Of a stretch of DNA of 64,000 nucleotides, positions 43,872-53,800 are shown in pieces; positions within the stretch are counted from its first letter, which is position 1; each line of letters begins with the position of its first letter. This DNA comes from Myroides fluvii (GTDB lineage: Bacteria > Bacteroidota > Bacteroidia > Flavobacteriales > Flavobacteriaceae). The position numbers and the translations under genes were made by a program. The DNA is taken from positions 2,562,501 to 2,626,500 of the forward strand of contig NZ_CP039934.1 in assembly GCF_009792295.1 (NCBI RefSeq), written 5' to 3'. The notes beneath the pieces were generated by a model, which made no database searches, was not told where the DNA came from, and saw nothing but the letters and a program-made list of their open reading frames with translations.

Positions 43872-46800
43872 TTAATAATTAACTTGTACCCAACCTGTCA
43901 GGGTTTGCTGTGCTATTTCGATCACATAATAATAGGTTCCTGATGGTAATTGATTCCCCGATTTATTTTGACCCGTCCATTGCTTTTTATAACCTAAACC
44001 ATGGGAGTAGACTTCACTTCCGTATCGATTAAATATCTTTAAACTCATTACCTCATAGTTAGAAAGATCAAAACTATCATTCACTTGATCACCGTTAGGA
44101 GATATTCCTTTTGGTATTAGACAATTAATTTCACCTTGTTGAATACGAATCGTTTCTTCTTCATAGCAACCGTCTTTTGTTTTGATATAAAGGGTGTATT
44201 CTCCTTCCGAGGATACTGTGATTTCTTTCGTATCAGCAGTAAAACCATTTGGACCAGTCCAATTGTATAGAGTTGTTTTTTCCTCTATTGTGTTTAACAC
44301 ATCGATAGCTTTCAATTGGTAACTTTCATTAGAGCAAGAGCCCGTGAAATCAATAGCCAAGCGATCGAAAATAGTTAGGGTAGTAGTATGACTACTATCA
44401 CTACCACAGAAACCTTCTGGTGTTTTATACAAATAAGTAACCTCATATGTACCTGGTGAACTAAAAGCGACATCTATTGTTCCTGTATTTTCATTTAATA
44501 CCAATTCACCCGCTTTATTGTGGTCAGTACTGTGAATAACTTGATAACTAAAGGTTCCTCCACTTGTAAAATTAGGGTCGGCAGTAATAGGTAGATCGTT
44601 ATAATTATTGATACAAACTGGAGCATCATAAGAAAAATCGACCGTAGGCTTTGAATTCTCTCTTATTTTTAAATCAAGGGTGTAATACGTGGAACAACTC
44701 TCATTGTTAGTGCGATAAATAGCGATAAAAACAGTTTCATTTCCTGAGGATTTATAGGATTCACCAGGTTCAAATGCATTGGTTTTTGCTTCTAAATCTT
44801 CTAGAGAATGATAGTATTTTACCTTTAAAGTTTCTGATTCAGGATGTTCAATTAGCGCTTGTTCAATGACTGAATTAATATCGAATAAAGCATATCCTAC
44901 CTCTTCTAAATCACATAAAAAGATCTGTTTTGGTAAGTTAAGTTCGATTTCTTCATAGAATTGAATAAAAACTTCATCTTCAGGGTTTTCCTCACAGACA
45001 TCTTTTGTCACTTTGACACGGTATCTTCCTGTTTCAGAAACAATTAATTTGTTGGTATTAAACACGGTGGGGTCTAACAGTTGATTGTCTTTAAACCAAG
45101 TGTATTCTATTTCTTCTGTAGACCCAACAGTAGAAATTACAGCTGTAATTTCGTATGAATTGGTTCCAGGACACAAATATTGATCTTCTCCTAAGTCTAG
45201 TTCACATAAAAAATCACAATCGGTTGAACCTGCATTTTCTTCTCCAATGTTTTTTTGAACTAATTTGATAAAGCCTGGGATTCCGCGGAAATTAGTAATG
45301 AGAACCGCGTAAATTTGCCCTTGCTGCGCGTTGCGTATGGTGAAAGTTTCCGTGCTATTTCTAGAATAACTACAATCGGTGATGTTGCCATACGGGTAAA
45401 AAGTAGGGTTGTTTGTGTTATTTTCACAGTTTACATTTAATGGACAAGGCTCTAATTTTGATTCTATACACGCTTGTTCTAGGTTGTCGTAAGGACCAAA
45501 GGCTACAAAATCTACATCTATTCCTCTGCCCGTTGGATTGCCATTCGCATCAAAAGATTCACTTTGTATAATATCAAAGACGAGATCACCAGGTTGGTCT
45601 ATTTTTAAGAAATACCAAATTGGGTATGGAACGGAGTTTAAACAAGCAATTTCAAAATTTTCACCATAAGGAAATTCTTCCACACCGCTGTTGGTATTGG
45701 TGTTCGGGAAAATTATACCTTCACTGCCAGCACAGAATGGAGCTGCGTCAAGAATATTGATACTGTTTGTTGTGCTAATTAATTTTTTCCAAGCACTTTT
45801 ATTGTCGGCATCACAAACGTTTCGTACATAGAAATAGTAAGTAGTGTCTACAGTAAGTCCTGTAAAAGAATAGTTAGGTTGATCTACGAGAATGATGTTA
45901 TCAGCATTGGGTTCAGGAAGGTTGGTCGTTTCTAGGGCAACTTCCCATTGGTTTATCCCTTGTTGAGAATCCCAGCCATAGTTAATGCGGTCTGCAGCAA
46001 CGCAAGCGTTTACCCCTGTAACCCTTAGACAGCTTGAAATACTCAATTGGATGTTATCGATGGCAGCAGGAGGTTGAGTTCCTCTACTAGCATTATTCCT
46101 CCATTCAAAGACAATTCGAATGGTTGTACCTGCGTAAGGGAGTAAGTCAATTTGCGTTTGTTGGGTTATAAATGAATTTTGTAGAGCGTAAGTATCGCCT
46201 AGTTGTAAACGATTTGAACCTGGTATTATTTGCTGACCTAATCGAGGATTATAGCTATGTGGTACAATCCAGACTTTAAAGTAATCTTGAATTCTTTCTC
46301 CAGTGGCAAGCCAATCGAATTTAAAGGTACCTTCAATGGCAGTTTGAGGGATTACAATATCGCGATAGGCATGTGTTACAGCAGGTTGAAGAATATCATA
46401 GCTGTGCGTTTGTCCTTCATCTTTTGAAACATACAAAGACTGGGTTCCACCATTGTGGATGGCAGTACCGATGGTCCATTTGTTCACCGCATTGCTGATA
46501 ATGGTCCAATTATTATCTCCTTCAAAACCCTCCTGAAAAGGTGTCGTTGCAGGGGCTTGATCTGTTTGTCCTAAAATAGGAATCCACGTACTTTTATTTG
46601 TATTACTACAACGCGTTCGTATCCAAATATAGTAAACGGTATTCGGTTGTAACCCTTCGATTGTATATGGAATGTTTGTTGTTTGTACACTACCTGTACT
46701 GTTAGTACCAGGACGTGTATTTGTTGTGCTATAAAAGATTTCATATGTAGATTGACTGGTAGCCGGTGTCCAACTAACAGTTAGACTAGATTCTCCCGTA

Positions 46801-47525
46801 GCGGTAATACTTAAATCACGAGGTGCAGCACATTCAAGAATAGAAACCTCAAGATTGTCTATTGCTGCAGGAGGGTTGTTTCCATTGCGACTATCTTGAC
46901 TCCATTCAAATACTAAACGCATATTTTGACCCGCAAAAATAGCAGCATTTTCCATGGTAATATAGGCATGCGTAAAGCTAGCGCTATTATTATATTCGCT
47001 TTGACCCAGTCGAATTCTATTGGTAGTAGCAGTAATTTGACTTCCACCTACTGGAGTAAAGTCAGCTGGAACTGCCCAAACTCTAAAAAAATCGTATCTG
47101 CGGATAGAATAACCTTCACCTAAACATCTCCAGTCAAAGTAAATCGCTAAATTAGTTGTACCTGCTGGAATAATAAGGTCTTGATAGGCATGAGTGACTT
47201 GAGTACCCGAGAGGTCATATATATTGCTAATTCCATTGTCATTACTGATATACATTGACTTATTCCCTCCATTGTTTATAGCATTTCCTACAGTCCATTT
47301 ATTTACTGTCGTATTTGAATAGCCAAAATCAATATCACCTTCAAAATCCTCAGAATAGGGTAAAGATTTTGGTGTTCTGTCGGTAGTGAATGTGGGGATG
47401 GTTAATGGTCTTAAAGAATTAGACGAAGTTGGATGCGGATCTTTTTCCTTCCCTATAACAATCTGTTGTCCAAAAAGAAACAAAGAAAATAATAGAGAAT
47501 AAAAACATACTTTGATGTTGTTCAT
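43872..47525 (-). CDS. T9SS type B-sorted adhesin-like protein (1217 aa)
   Basis: A signal peptide (about 1-25) is followed by two jelly-roll 'choice-of-anchor' units (about 55-230 and 325-500), each starting F-E-G-D and ending P-A-A-I-D-N, each followed by a fibronectin type III domain (T-V-S-W-T; Y-Y-I-W-I-R-T-R-C). Further Ig-like domains fill residues 770-1130. The last 83 residues, I-P-K-G-I-S-P-N-G-D to W-V-Q-V-N-Y, form the gliding-motility-type CTD (T9SS type B signal). It should be secreted and bind the surface or a glycan. The PorP/SprF gene downstream is probably its partner. It has its own promoter. Confidence 0.9.
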   Translation of the reverse strand: MNNIKVCFYSLLFSLFLFGQQIVIGKEKDPHPTSSNSLRPLTIPTFTTDRTPKSLPYSEDFEGDIDFGYSNTTVNKWTVGNAINNGGNKSMYISNDNGISNIYDLSGTQVTHAYQDLIIPAGTTNLAIYFDWRCLGEGYSIRRYDFFRVWAVPADFTPVGGSQITATTNRIRLGQSEYNNSASFTHAYITMENAAIFAGQNMRLVFEWSQDSRNGNNPPAAIDNLEVSILECAAPRDLSITATGESSLTVSWTPATSQSTYEIFYSTTNTRPGTNSTGSVQTTNIPYTIEGLQPNTVYYIWIRTRCSNTNKSTWIPILGQTDQAPATTPFQEGFEGDNNWTIISNAVNKWTIGTAIHNGGTQSLYVSKDEGQTHSYDILQPAVTHAYRDIVIPQTAIEGTFKFDWLATGERIQDYFKVWIVPHSYNPRLGQQIIPGSNRLQLGDTYALQNSFITQQTQIDLLPYAGTTIRIVFEWRNNASRGTQPPAAIDNIQLSISSCLRVTGVNACVAADRINYGWDSQQGINQWEVALETTNLPEPNADNIILVDQPNYSFTGLTVDTTYYFYVRNVCDADNKSAWKKLISTTNSINILDAAPFCAGSEGIIFPNTNTNSGVEEFPYGENFEIACLNSVPYPIWYFLKIDQPGDLVFDIIQSESFDANGNPTGRGIDVDFVAFGPYDNLEQACIESKLEPCPLNVNCENNTNNPTFYPYGNITDCSYSRNSTETFTIRNAQQGQIYAVLITNFRGIPGFIKLVQKNIGEENAGSTDCDFLCELDLGEDQYLCPGTNSYEITAVISTVGSTEEIEYTWFKDNQLLDPTVFNTNKLIVSETGRYRVKVTKDVCEENPEDEVFIQFYEEIELNLPKQIFLCDLEEVGYALFDINSVIEQALIEHPESETLKVKYYHSLEDLEAKTNAFEPGESYKSSGNETVFIAIYRTNNESCSTYYTLDLKIRENSKPTVDFSYDAPVCINNYNDLPITADPNFTSGGTFSYQVIHSTDHNKAGELVLNENTGTIDVAFSSPGTYEVTYLYKTPEGFCGSDSSHTTTLTIFDRLAIDFTGSCSNESYQLKAIDVLNTIEEKTTLYNWTGPNGFTADTKEITVSSEGEYTLYIKTKDGCYEEETIRIQQGEINCLIPKGISPNGDQVNDSFDLSNYEVMSLKIFNRYGSEVYSHGLGYKKQWTGQNKSGNQLPSGTYYYVIEIAQQTLTGWVQVNY

Positions 47526-47553
47526 GTTAGTTAGATTACTGTTTGTTAGTTTT

Positions 47554-47587
47554 CAAATATATGTTTTTTTGTAAAAAAAATTAACAA
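47554..47587 (-). promoter_or_regulatory. Promoter candidate for the 1217-aa substrate gene
   Basis: On the minus strand TTG (47587-47585), a 23-base spacer and TATATTTG (47561-47554), 28 bases before the start codon. Confidence 0.45.
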
Positions 47588-47864
47588 GTTGAGAGGTGTG
47601 CTTCTTGTCTAAAATCATTTTTCTGTGATTTTTTGGTATTTTTTTTATGGTTTTGGTCTAAAAACAGTATAGATATCATCTGTTTTGATTAATTATGGGG
47701 TAATTGTTGTTAATGAAAATAGGGAATGACTCAGAATCTCGTTTTTTTCATAAATTAAAGTAAAAATGTGTTTTCTTGTTTTTTTTGTTTGGTTTTAGAC
47801 CTTAAAAAGGTTTGAATAGGTAGGCTTAATGTTTTATTTTTGATAATAATGCGGAAACTATAAA
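47588..47864. other. AT-rich intergenic region
   Basis: About 280 bases of T-rich sequence upstream of the promoter; nothing recognised. Confidence 0.35.
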
Positions 47865-47900
47865 TAAAAAAGCCCCTATCACTAAAAGCGATAAGGACTT
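47865..47900 (-). terminator. Terminator of the upstream T9SS operon
   Basis: On the minus strand AAGTCCTTATCGC pairs with TGATAGGGGCTT (with G-T pairs) and a T run follows, 20 bases past the PorE-like gene. Confidence 0.8.
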
Positions 47901-47920
47901 TTAAAAAAAACTAACTAAAA

Positions 47921-49834
47921 CTATTTTAAAATTACAAACTCACTGCGTCTGTTGATGGCGTGGTCTTCTTCGGTGCAGTTCGCTTTACAATCAATCTTCG
48001 GTACACTTGGTCCGTAGCCTTGTGATTCTAAACGATAGCCTTCAATGCCTTTTGACAACACATATTGAACCGTCGTTTTCGCGCGATTCTCAGACAACTT
48101 CTGGTTGTACGTCGCGCTTCCGCGATTGTCCGTATGAGAACCTACCTTGATGCGCATCTGTGGATTGCGCTTCATTACTTTTACCAATTTATCCAACTCC
48201 AAAGCACCTTGTTGGGTGATGTTGAATCGGTCAAATTCAAAATAAACCTCTCCTAGGATGATCTCGTCTTTGGTCACGAGTACTTCAATAGGTCTCAAGC
48301 CAACCTGAACTAATTGACGACCTCCTTTGCGGTTCAATGGAACCTCTACCGACTTCCCTTCAAAGTCATCCATGTCTACCTGTAAGTGGTAAAATTTACC
48401 ACAATCTACAACGTATTCCACAATTCCACGCTGATCTGCAAACTTCGTCTCAACTAAGTTCTTGCGATCGTCGTAAATATCTACGCGAGCTCCTGGTAAA
48501 AGCTGTCCGGTATCCTTGTGTGTTACCGTCACATACATCTCCGTATTACAAACTGGTTTGGCTTTGTAAATATCATCGCGACCAATGCGGTTCGTTGAGA
48601 AGAATCCAATGTCTTTACCGGGGTAAAAAGAAAAGGCGAAATCGTCTTTGGCCGTATTGATCGGCGATCCTAAATTCTTCGGTTCTGCTTGGGGAATGGC
48701 CAAGTCTACTACGTAAACGTCCAATCCTCCAAACCCTTTGCGGGAATCAGAAGCAAAGTACAACTTGCCCTCTTCGGAGATAAAAGGAAACGATTCGCGT
48801 CCTTCTGTATTGATTTGGCTACCCATATTCACGGGTGTTCCATAGTTACCCTCTTCATCGATATCCACTTTCCAGATATCTGTGCTACCCATGGTGCCTG
48901 GCATATCAGATGAAAAGTACAACGTACGTCCATCTTTGCTCACACTTGGGTTACTTACCGAGTAATCGCTGCCATTGAACGGTACAGGTTCGAAATCCGT
49001 CCATTTACCCTTTTTCTTCGTAGCTCTAAATACGCTAACCTTACCAAGCTTTACCAACTTAGCTTTGTTCTTGGTAAACTTTCCGGCGCGGAAACTCTCC
49101 GTAGCAAAGTACATCGTCTGACCATCTCCTGTTACTGTAGCTGGTCCATCGTGATACTTCGTGTTCAACTCCGATACGGGTTCTACATCATACAACGGAT
49201 CTTCAGCGTTTTTGTATTTCGCTTGAAAGATATCTAAATACCCTTGGTTGTCCCAGCCGTATTTGTTCTTAGACTTATTGCCTTTGCGCGTAGAGGCAAA
49301 ATAAAGCGTATCTCCTACCGTTAAAAAGGCGCCAAAATCATTCCCTTGACGGTCGTTGATTCCAGACTCTTCAAAGGTAAAAAGCTCCTCTTGTGCGCGT
49401 AAGCGAGGAATATAATCCGGCTCACGCATAAAGGCGATAGCGCGTTGGTCCTCGGGATTGCGCTCTGAGAATTTACGCATTGCCGCATTGGACGAATCAT
49501 AACGTCCACTAGCTTTTAACATCTGTGCGTAGCGATAGTACAACTCAGAATCTAAATCTGGGTTCTTTTCTAAAGCTTTGCCATAGTATTTTGCTGCCTC
49601 GACCGTATTAAACACATTGTAATAACAATCCGCTAATTGTAAATAAATATAATTATCTGTCTTCGCCCCGCGGATTAACTTCTGATAAACCTTTGCTGCA
49701 TCTACAAACTCGTAGTGCTTGTAATGCTCATCTGCAATCTCTAAAGGAGTTTTTATTGGCTCTTGGGCACTAACATTTTGAGTGAATAAAAATCCACCCA
49801 ATAACAGTGCTAAATAAACCTTTCTTATTTTCAT
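47921..49834 (-). CDS. PorE-like T9SS envelope protein (TPR, propeller, CRD, OmpA)
   Basis: 637 residues. Domains in order: signal peptide (1-23), TPR-like helices (about 28-135), PD40 beta-propeller blades (about 150-430; G-N-D-F-G-A-F, D-G-R-T-L-Y-F-S-S-D), carboxypeptidase-regulatory-like domain (about 435-505), and an OmpA peptidoglycan-binding domain (528-637; S-H-T-D-N-R-G and I-N-R-R-S-E-F). This is the architecture of PorE of Porphyromonas gingivalis, which ties the T9SS to the cell wall. It begins 18 bases after a PorP/SprF gene and may serve both substrate/PorP pairs. PorE-like proteins exist in several copies per genome, so it may be an accessory rather than the core one. Confidence 0.85.
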   Translation of the reverse strand: MKIRKVYLALLLGGFLFTQNVSAQEPIKTPLEIADEHYKHYEFVDAAKVYQKLIRGAKTDNYIYLQLADCYYNVFNTVEAAKYYGKALEKNPDLDSELYYRYAQMLKASGRYDSSNAAMRKFSERNPEDQRAIAFMREPDYIPRLRAQEELFTFEESGINDRQGNDFGAFLTVGDTLYFASTRKGNKSKNKYGWDNQGYLDIFQAKYKNAEDPLYDVEPVSELNTKYHDGPATVTGDGQTMYFATESFRAGKFTKNKAKLVKLGKVSVFRATKKKGKWTDFEPVPFNGSDYSVSNPSVSKDGRTLYFSSDMPGTMGSTDIWKVDIDEEGNYGTPVNMGSQINTEGRESFPFISEEGKLYFASDSRKGFGGLDVYVVDLAIPQAEPKNLGSPINTAKDDFAFSFYPGKDIGFFSTNRIGRDDIYKAKPVCNTEMYVTVTHKDTGQLLPGARVDIYDDRKNLVETKFADQRGIVEYVVDCGKFYHLQVDMDDFEGKSVEVPLNRKGGRQLVQVGLRPIEVLVTKDEIILGEVYFEFDRFNITQQGALELDKLVKVMKRNPQMRIKVGSHTDNRGSATYNQKLSENRAKTTVQYVLSKGIEGYRLESQGYGPSVPKIDCKANCTEEDHAINRRSEFVILK

Positions 49835-49852
49835 GCTGTACTTTTTATTCGA

Positions 49853-50779
49853 TTAGAAATAACGAGAGGAACTGGATACTTTCTTAGACAAGAAAATGTC
49901 GTATAACACTATAAACTCGTGAGAACCCTTGGCTACTTTGTTGATATCCGATGTGATGTAATCATATGCATAACCGACGCGAAGCTGTGGGGTAACGCGG
50001 TAGTTAATCATTCCTCCAACAGCGTCCTCTAAGCGGTAACTAACTCCTGCTTCAATCTTGTTCAGGTACATCACATTCATATTCAAATCAAAGGATACTG
50101 GTGAATTCATCGCGTATTTGATCATCGTTGAGGGTTTTAATTTCCAATCTTGATCCAAGTCAAAGACATATCCTCCGTTCAAATACAGGTGAATCTCGCG
50201 TTGACCAAAGTTCTTCCCATCGTAATTCAAATAGTATTCTTTTATCATGTTGGGCACCCCTAATCCGATAAAGTATTTATCCGTATAGTAGTACGCTCCA
50301 ATTCCAGCATTGAATAAGGTCGATTTGCTGTCTTGACCAAATGCAGGGTCACCCGCGTCAATCGTATAACCATCGCCAATATCAGAAAATAGATTGGCAC
50401 TGTGGAACGTTGCGCCTGCCTTGATTCCCAAAGCTAACTTGTGAACTCCTCCTAACTCTAAAGTATAAGAGAAATCTCCGTAAATGTTGTTCTCCGTAAC
50501 CGGACCGATGCGATCATTGATAAAAGACAAACCTACACCCACTTTTTTTCCTACTCTACTGTTGATGAAAAAAGTTCCCGTTTCAGGTGCCCCATCAAAG
50601 CCGGCCCATTGCTTGCGGTACAATGCTCCCATTGAAACAGCATCCTTTGAGCCAGCATAAGCAGGATTTACAACACTCATGTTGTACATATACTGCGTAT
50701 ACTGCGGATTCTGCTGCGCTTGCACCTCAAGACAACTAAGTAAACTCAGCATCCCTACTGTTAAATATATTCTTTTCAT
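49853..50779 (-). CDS. PorP/SprF-family T9SS outer membrane protein, copy 1
   Basis: 308 residues from the ATG at 50779 (signal peptide M-K-R-I-Y-L-T-V-G-M, ending V-Q-A-Q). Same family hallmarks and near-identical sequence to the copy at 42886-43812; Asp instead of Asn in D-I-G-D-G-Y and Ile instead of Met in H-E-F-I-V-L-Y are the only mature differences I see. DNA similarity stops at the gene borders, which suggests recent duplication or gene conversion limited to the coding region. It lies 65 bases after the 1713-aa substrate gene and 18 bases before the PorE-like gene. Confidence 0.9.
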   Translation of the reverse strand: MKRIYLTVGMLSLLSCLEVQAQQNPQYTQYMYNMSVVNPAYAGSKDAVSMGALYRKQWAGFDGAPETGTFFINSRVGKKVGVGLSFINDRIGPVTENNIYGDFSYTLELGGVHKLALGIKAGATFHSANLFSDIGDGYTIDAGDPAFGQDSKSTLFNAGIGAYYYTDKYFIGLGVPNMIKEYYLNYDGKNFGQREIHLYLNGGYVFDLDQDWKLKPSTMIKYAMNSPVSFDLNMNVMYLNKIEAGVSYRLEDAVGGMINYRVTPQLRVGYAYDYITSDINKVAKGSHEFIVLYDIFLSKKVSSSSRYF

Positions 50780-50844
50780 ATACGATTTAAATTTTGATCT
50801 AGTTAAAGCCAACTGTGTGTTTTTACACACAGTTGACTATGCTT

Positions 50845-53800
50845 TTAATAATTAATTTGCACCCAACCTGTACGTTGTTTTCCATGAGAAATAAGGATAT
50901 AATAATAAGTTCCAGCTGGTAATTTATTGCCTGATTTATCTTGTCCCATCCATTGCTTTTTATAACCTAAACCATGAGAATAAACCTCAATTCCATTGCG
51001 GTTGAAAATTTGGATTTTTGCAATTCCATGGTTACTCAAATCAAATGAATCATTTAATCCATCTCCATTTGGTGAAATTCCCTTTGGAATGTTGCAGTTT
51101 TCAAAGTTTATAGTAAAACTAGTTTCATCATAACAAAATGCCTGTTTAGTTCCATTTTGTGCATAAATATAGAGTGTCGTAGGCTCTATTATTTCCTTTC
51201 CAGGAAATAATTCCTCCCCTTGTCCATTGGGAAGTGTAAAATATTTATTTCCTTCTGAGAGCTCAGGTAGGATGAAAAAATCATCACAATTGATAAATTG
51301 ATTTTCAATTGTATTTGCTGTGATTGTAGGGTACAGTGTAATGTTAAAGGATGTTTCTGCCTCACAACCTTGTTGATTTTTTTTGTAAATGTACAAGGTT
51401 GATTTTCCAGTAATATCATAAGTAGTGCCTGCTTGATAAGACTTACCTTGTCCGCTTGTTTGCGTAAAGTAACCTTCTCCTTCTTTTAAATTAGGGAGAA
51501 CGATTTGTTCACAAGCCGTTATGTCAGATAGTGCAGTTATGGATAATGCAGGAATGCGAATAGCTTCAAAAGATTTCACTTGAAAACAAGAAGTAATAAT
51601 ATGGTTTAATTTAACATAGAATCGTTGATTTGCTTGTAAAGGGATACTGCCTTTGACTATTTGCGTCAAATCTTCATCTTTGTAAAATTCAATTGTAAAG
51701 GCTTCGGGGTTAAAATTGGTTAAGTGAGAGAGAACATGGTTTCGTAAGGTTTCAACTTCAATATGCGTTGATTTCCCTTTACTGTTACATAAGTGTAAAT
51801 CGGATATATCCTCTAAATTAAAATCCTGTTTAAGAAAGTTAAAAACGCGTTCAATAACCAATTCGTTTCCTTCACAAGCTTTGTAAATCGCTTTAGCAGT
51901 GTAATTGGTTGATTCAGTTATTTCAACGTTGATGACTTCTTCTTCTGCATAAATTTCTCCATTTTTATACCATTTAAAGTCAACAGCAACTTCACCGTTG
52001 GGGGTAAAACGCCAAGCTTCATTGGTGGCTGTCCAGGCTCCTGTATTTCGATAAATAGTATCATTAGGGTACATTCCAGGATAATGAGCTCGAGTCCCAT
52101 CTTCATTTTGTATGCCTAATAAACCACGACTACCATTGTGTGCTCCCCAACCTAAATCCTCAGCGATTGGTCTGTTTTTTACGTAAACCTCGATAATATT
52201 GGTTCCTTCGTATAAGACAATTTGTGAAGTTTGGGTACTTCCTTCAATATCACTAGGGTTATAGGAATTAAAGAACAAGCCCATGTGGTAGATATTGAAT
52301 ACAAGTGCGCGACAAGGAAAGGTACCTAATACTTGGTAGTTTACCGAATAGTCTTCAGGAGAATAATTAGGTGCCAAATCTTGCATAACTCCGAATATAG
52401 TATTGACAAAGGGACCTCGATTTCCTTCTGGATTAAAAGGAATATTTTGATTAAATGACCAAGGAGTGTGGCTTTCTGGTGCATAACGACCATTTTCTAC
52501 TTCTCCTGCAATACTAAAAGTTATCATGCCATTTGCTCCGATTAAGACCTTATCATACGTATTGCCATAGAAGCAAAAGTTAAAACCTAGGTCTATGGTT
52601 GGAGACCAATAATCATCTTGTGTTAAATCAATCAAATCGCCACCAAAGAAAGGAAATGGAGGAGCGTAATCAATCGATTCAACTACATAATCATCTGTTG
52701 TTTTGATGGGAGTATAACGGGCTTCAAGCTGTTTGGTTACAGGGCCTTGTTCACAAATAATGTATGTATTGTTTTCTGACACAGGCATATCCGAAATTCC
52801 ACCTTCTAAATCCACACACATCGGTGGAATAAAATAGGAGAATTTAGCAGGGCCTGTCCAAAGTGAGGCGTTTGTTTCACCCTCGCAAATTGCACGGATA
52901 TAGTATTCAAAGTACTGACCTGCTTCTACATTTTCGAGCAGTAATGTGGGAGTATGTTCAACGATAATCCCTCTTGTTGTGCCTGTAGGAGCAGGAGCAC
53001 CTTGTTCAATGGTATAAACTTCCCATTTTGTTTCGCCTCCTTGAGGAGTCCAGGTTAATCTAACATTTTCCGTATGTCGTACACGGTTTGCTTGCAGGTT
53101 TTTAACACTTAAGCAAGTAGAAGCTTGTACATTAAAATTATCAATAGCAGCAGGAGTTTGAACCCCCTGTTTATCGTCATTTATCCATTCGAATACTAGG
53201 CGAATTGTTTGGCCTTGAAATTCCTGAACATCTAATGTTGTGTGGGTAGTTTCCCATCCAGTTGAATTTACATGAAGGGTTCTACCTACTGTCGCAATGA
53301 TGCTATTGTTTTCTATTTTACTATTTGATTGTGGTATTGAATCGATAGGGATTTGTAAAAGTCTAAAATAGTCTTTGGGATTATTTCTTGAAATTTCACC
53401 TTTGTTTTTCCAATCATAACTGATGGTCAGTTCTGCCACATCTGTTGGTATAACAATATCTCTATAAATATGTGCAACAGCTGCTTTTTCTACATGATAT
53501 TCGTTGGTGATACCTTCATTGGAAGAAATGTAAATAGCATGACGACTGTTATTTGCCGTTGCATTGCCTTTGTACCATTGGTTAATTGCTTTTATATCCG
53601 TGCTCCAATTTAGTCGAGCTTCAAAGCCATCATTCAACGGCAAGGTTGCGGGTTGTTGTTGTGTGATAAAATTTCCCCCTTCTATCCAGAAACTCTTGTT
53701 AGTATTCGAACAAGAGGAGCGTACCCAGACATAATAACGGGTGTTTGATTCTAAATTTGTTACCCTATAAGGGTTGGTTATTTGAGAATGTGTTGCAGCA

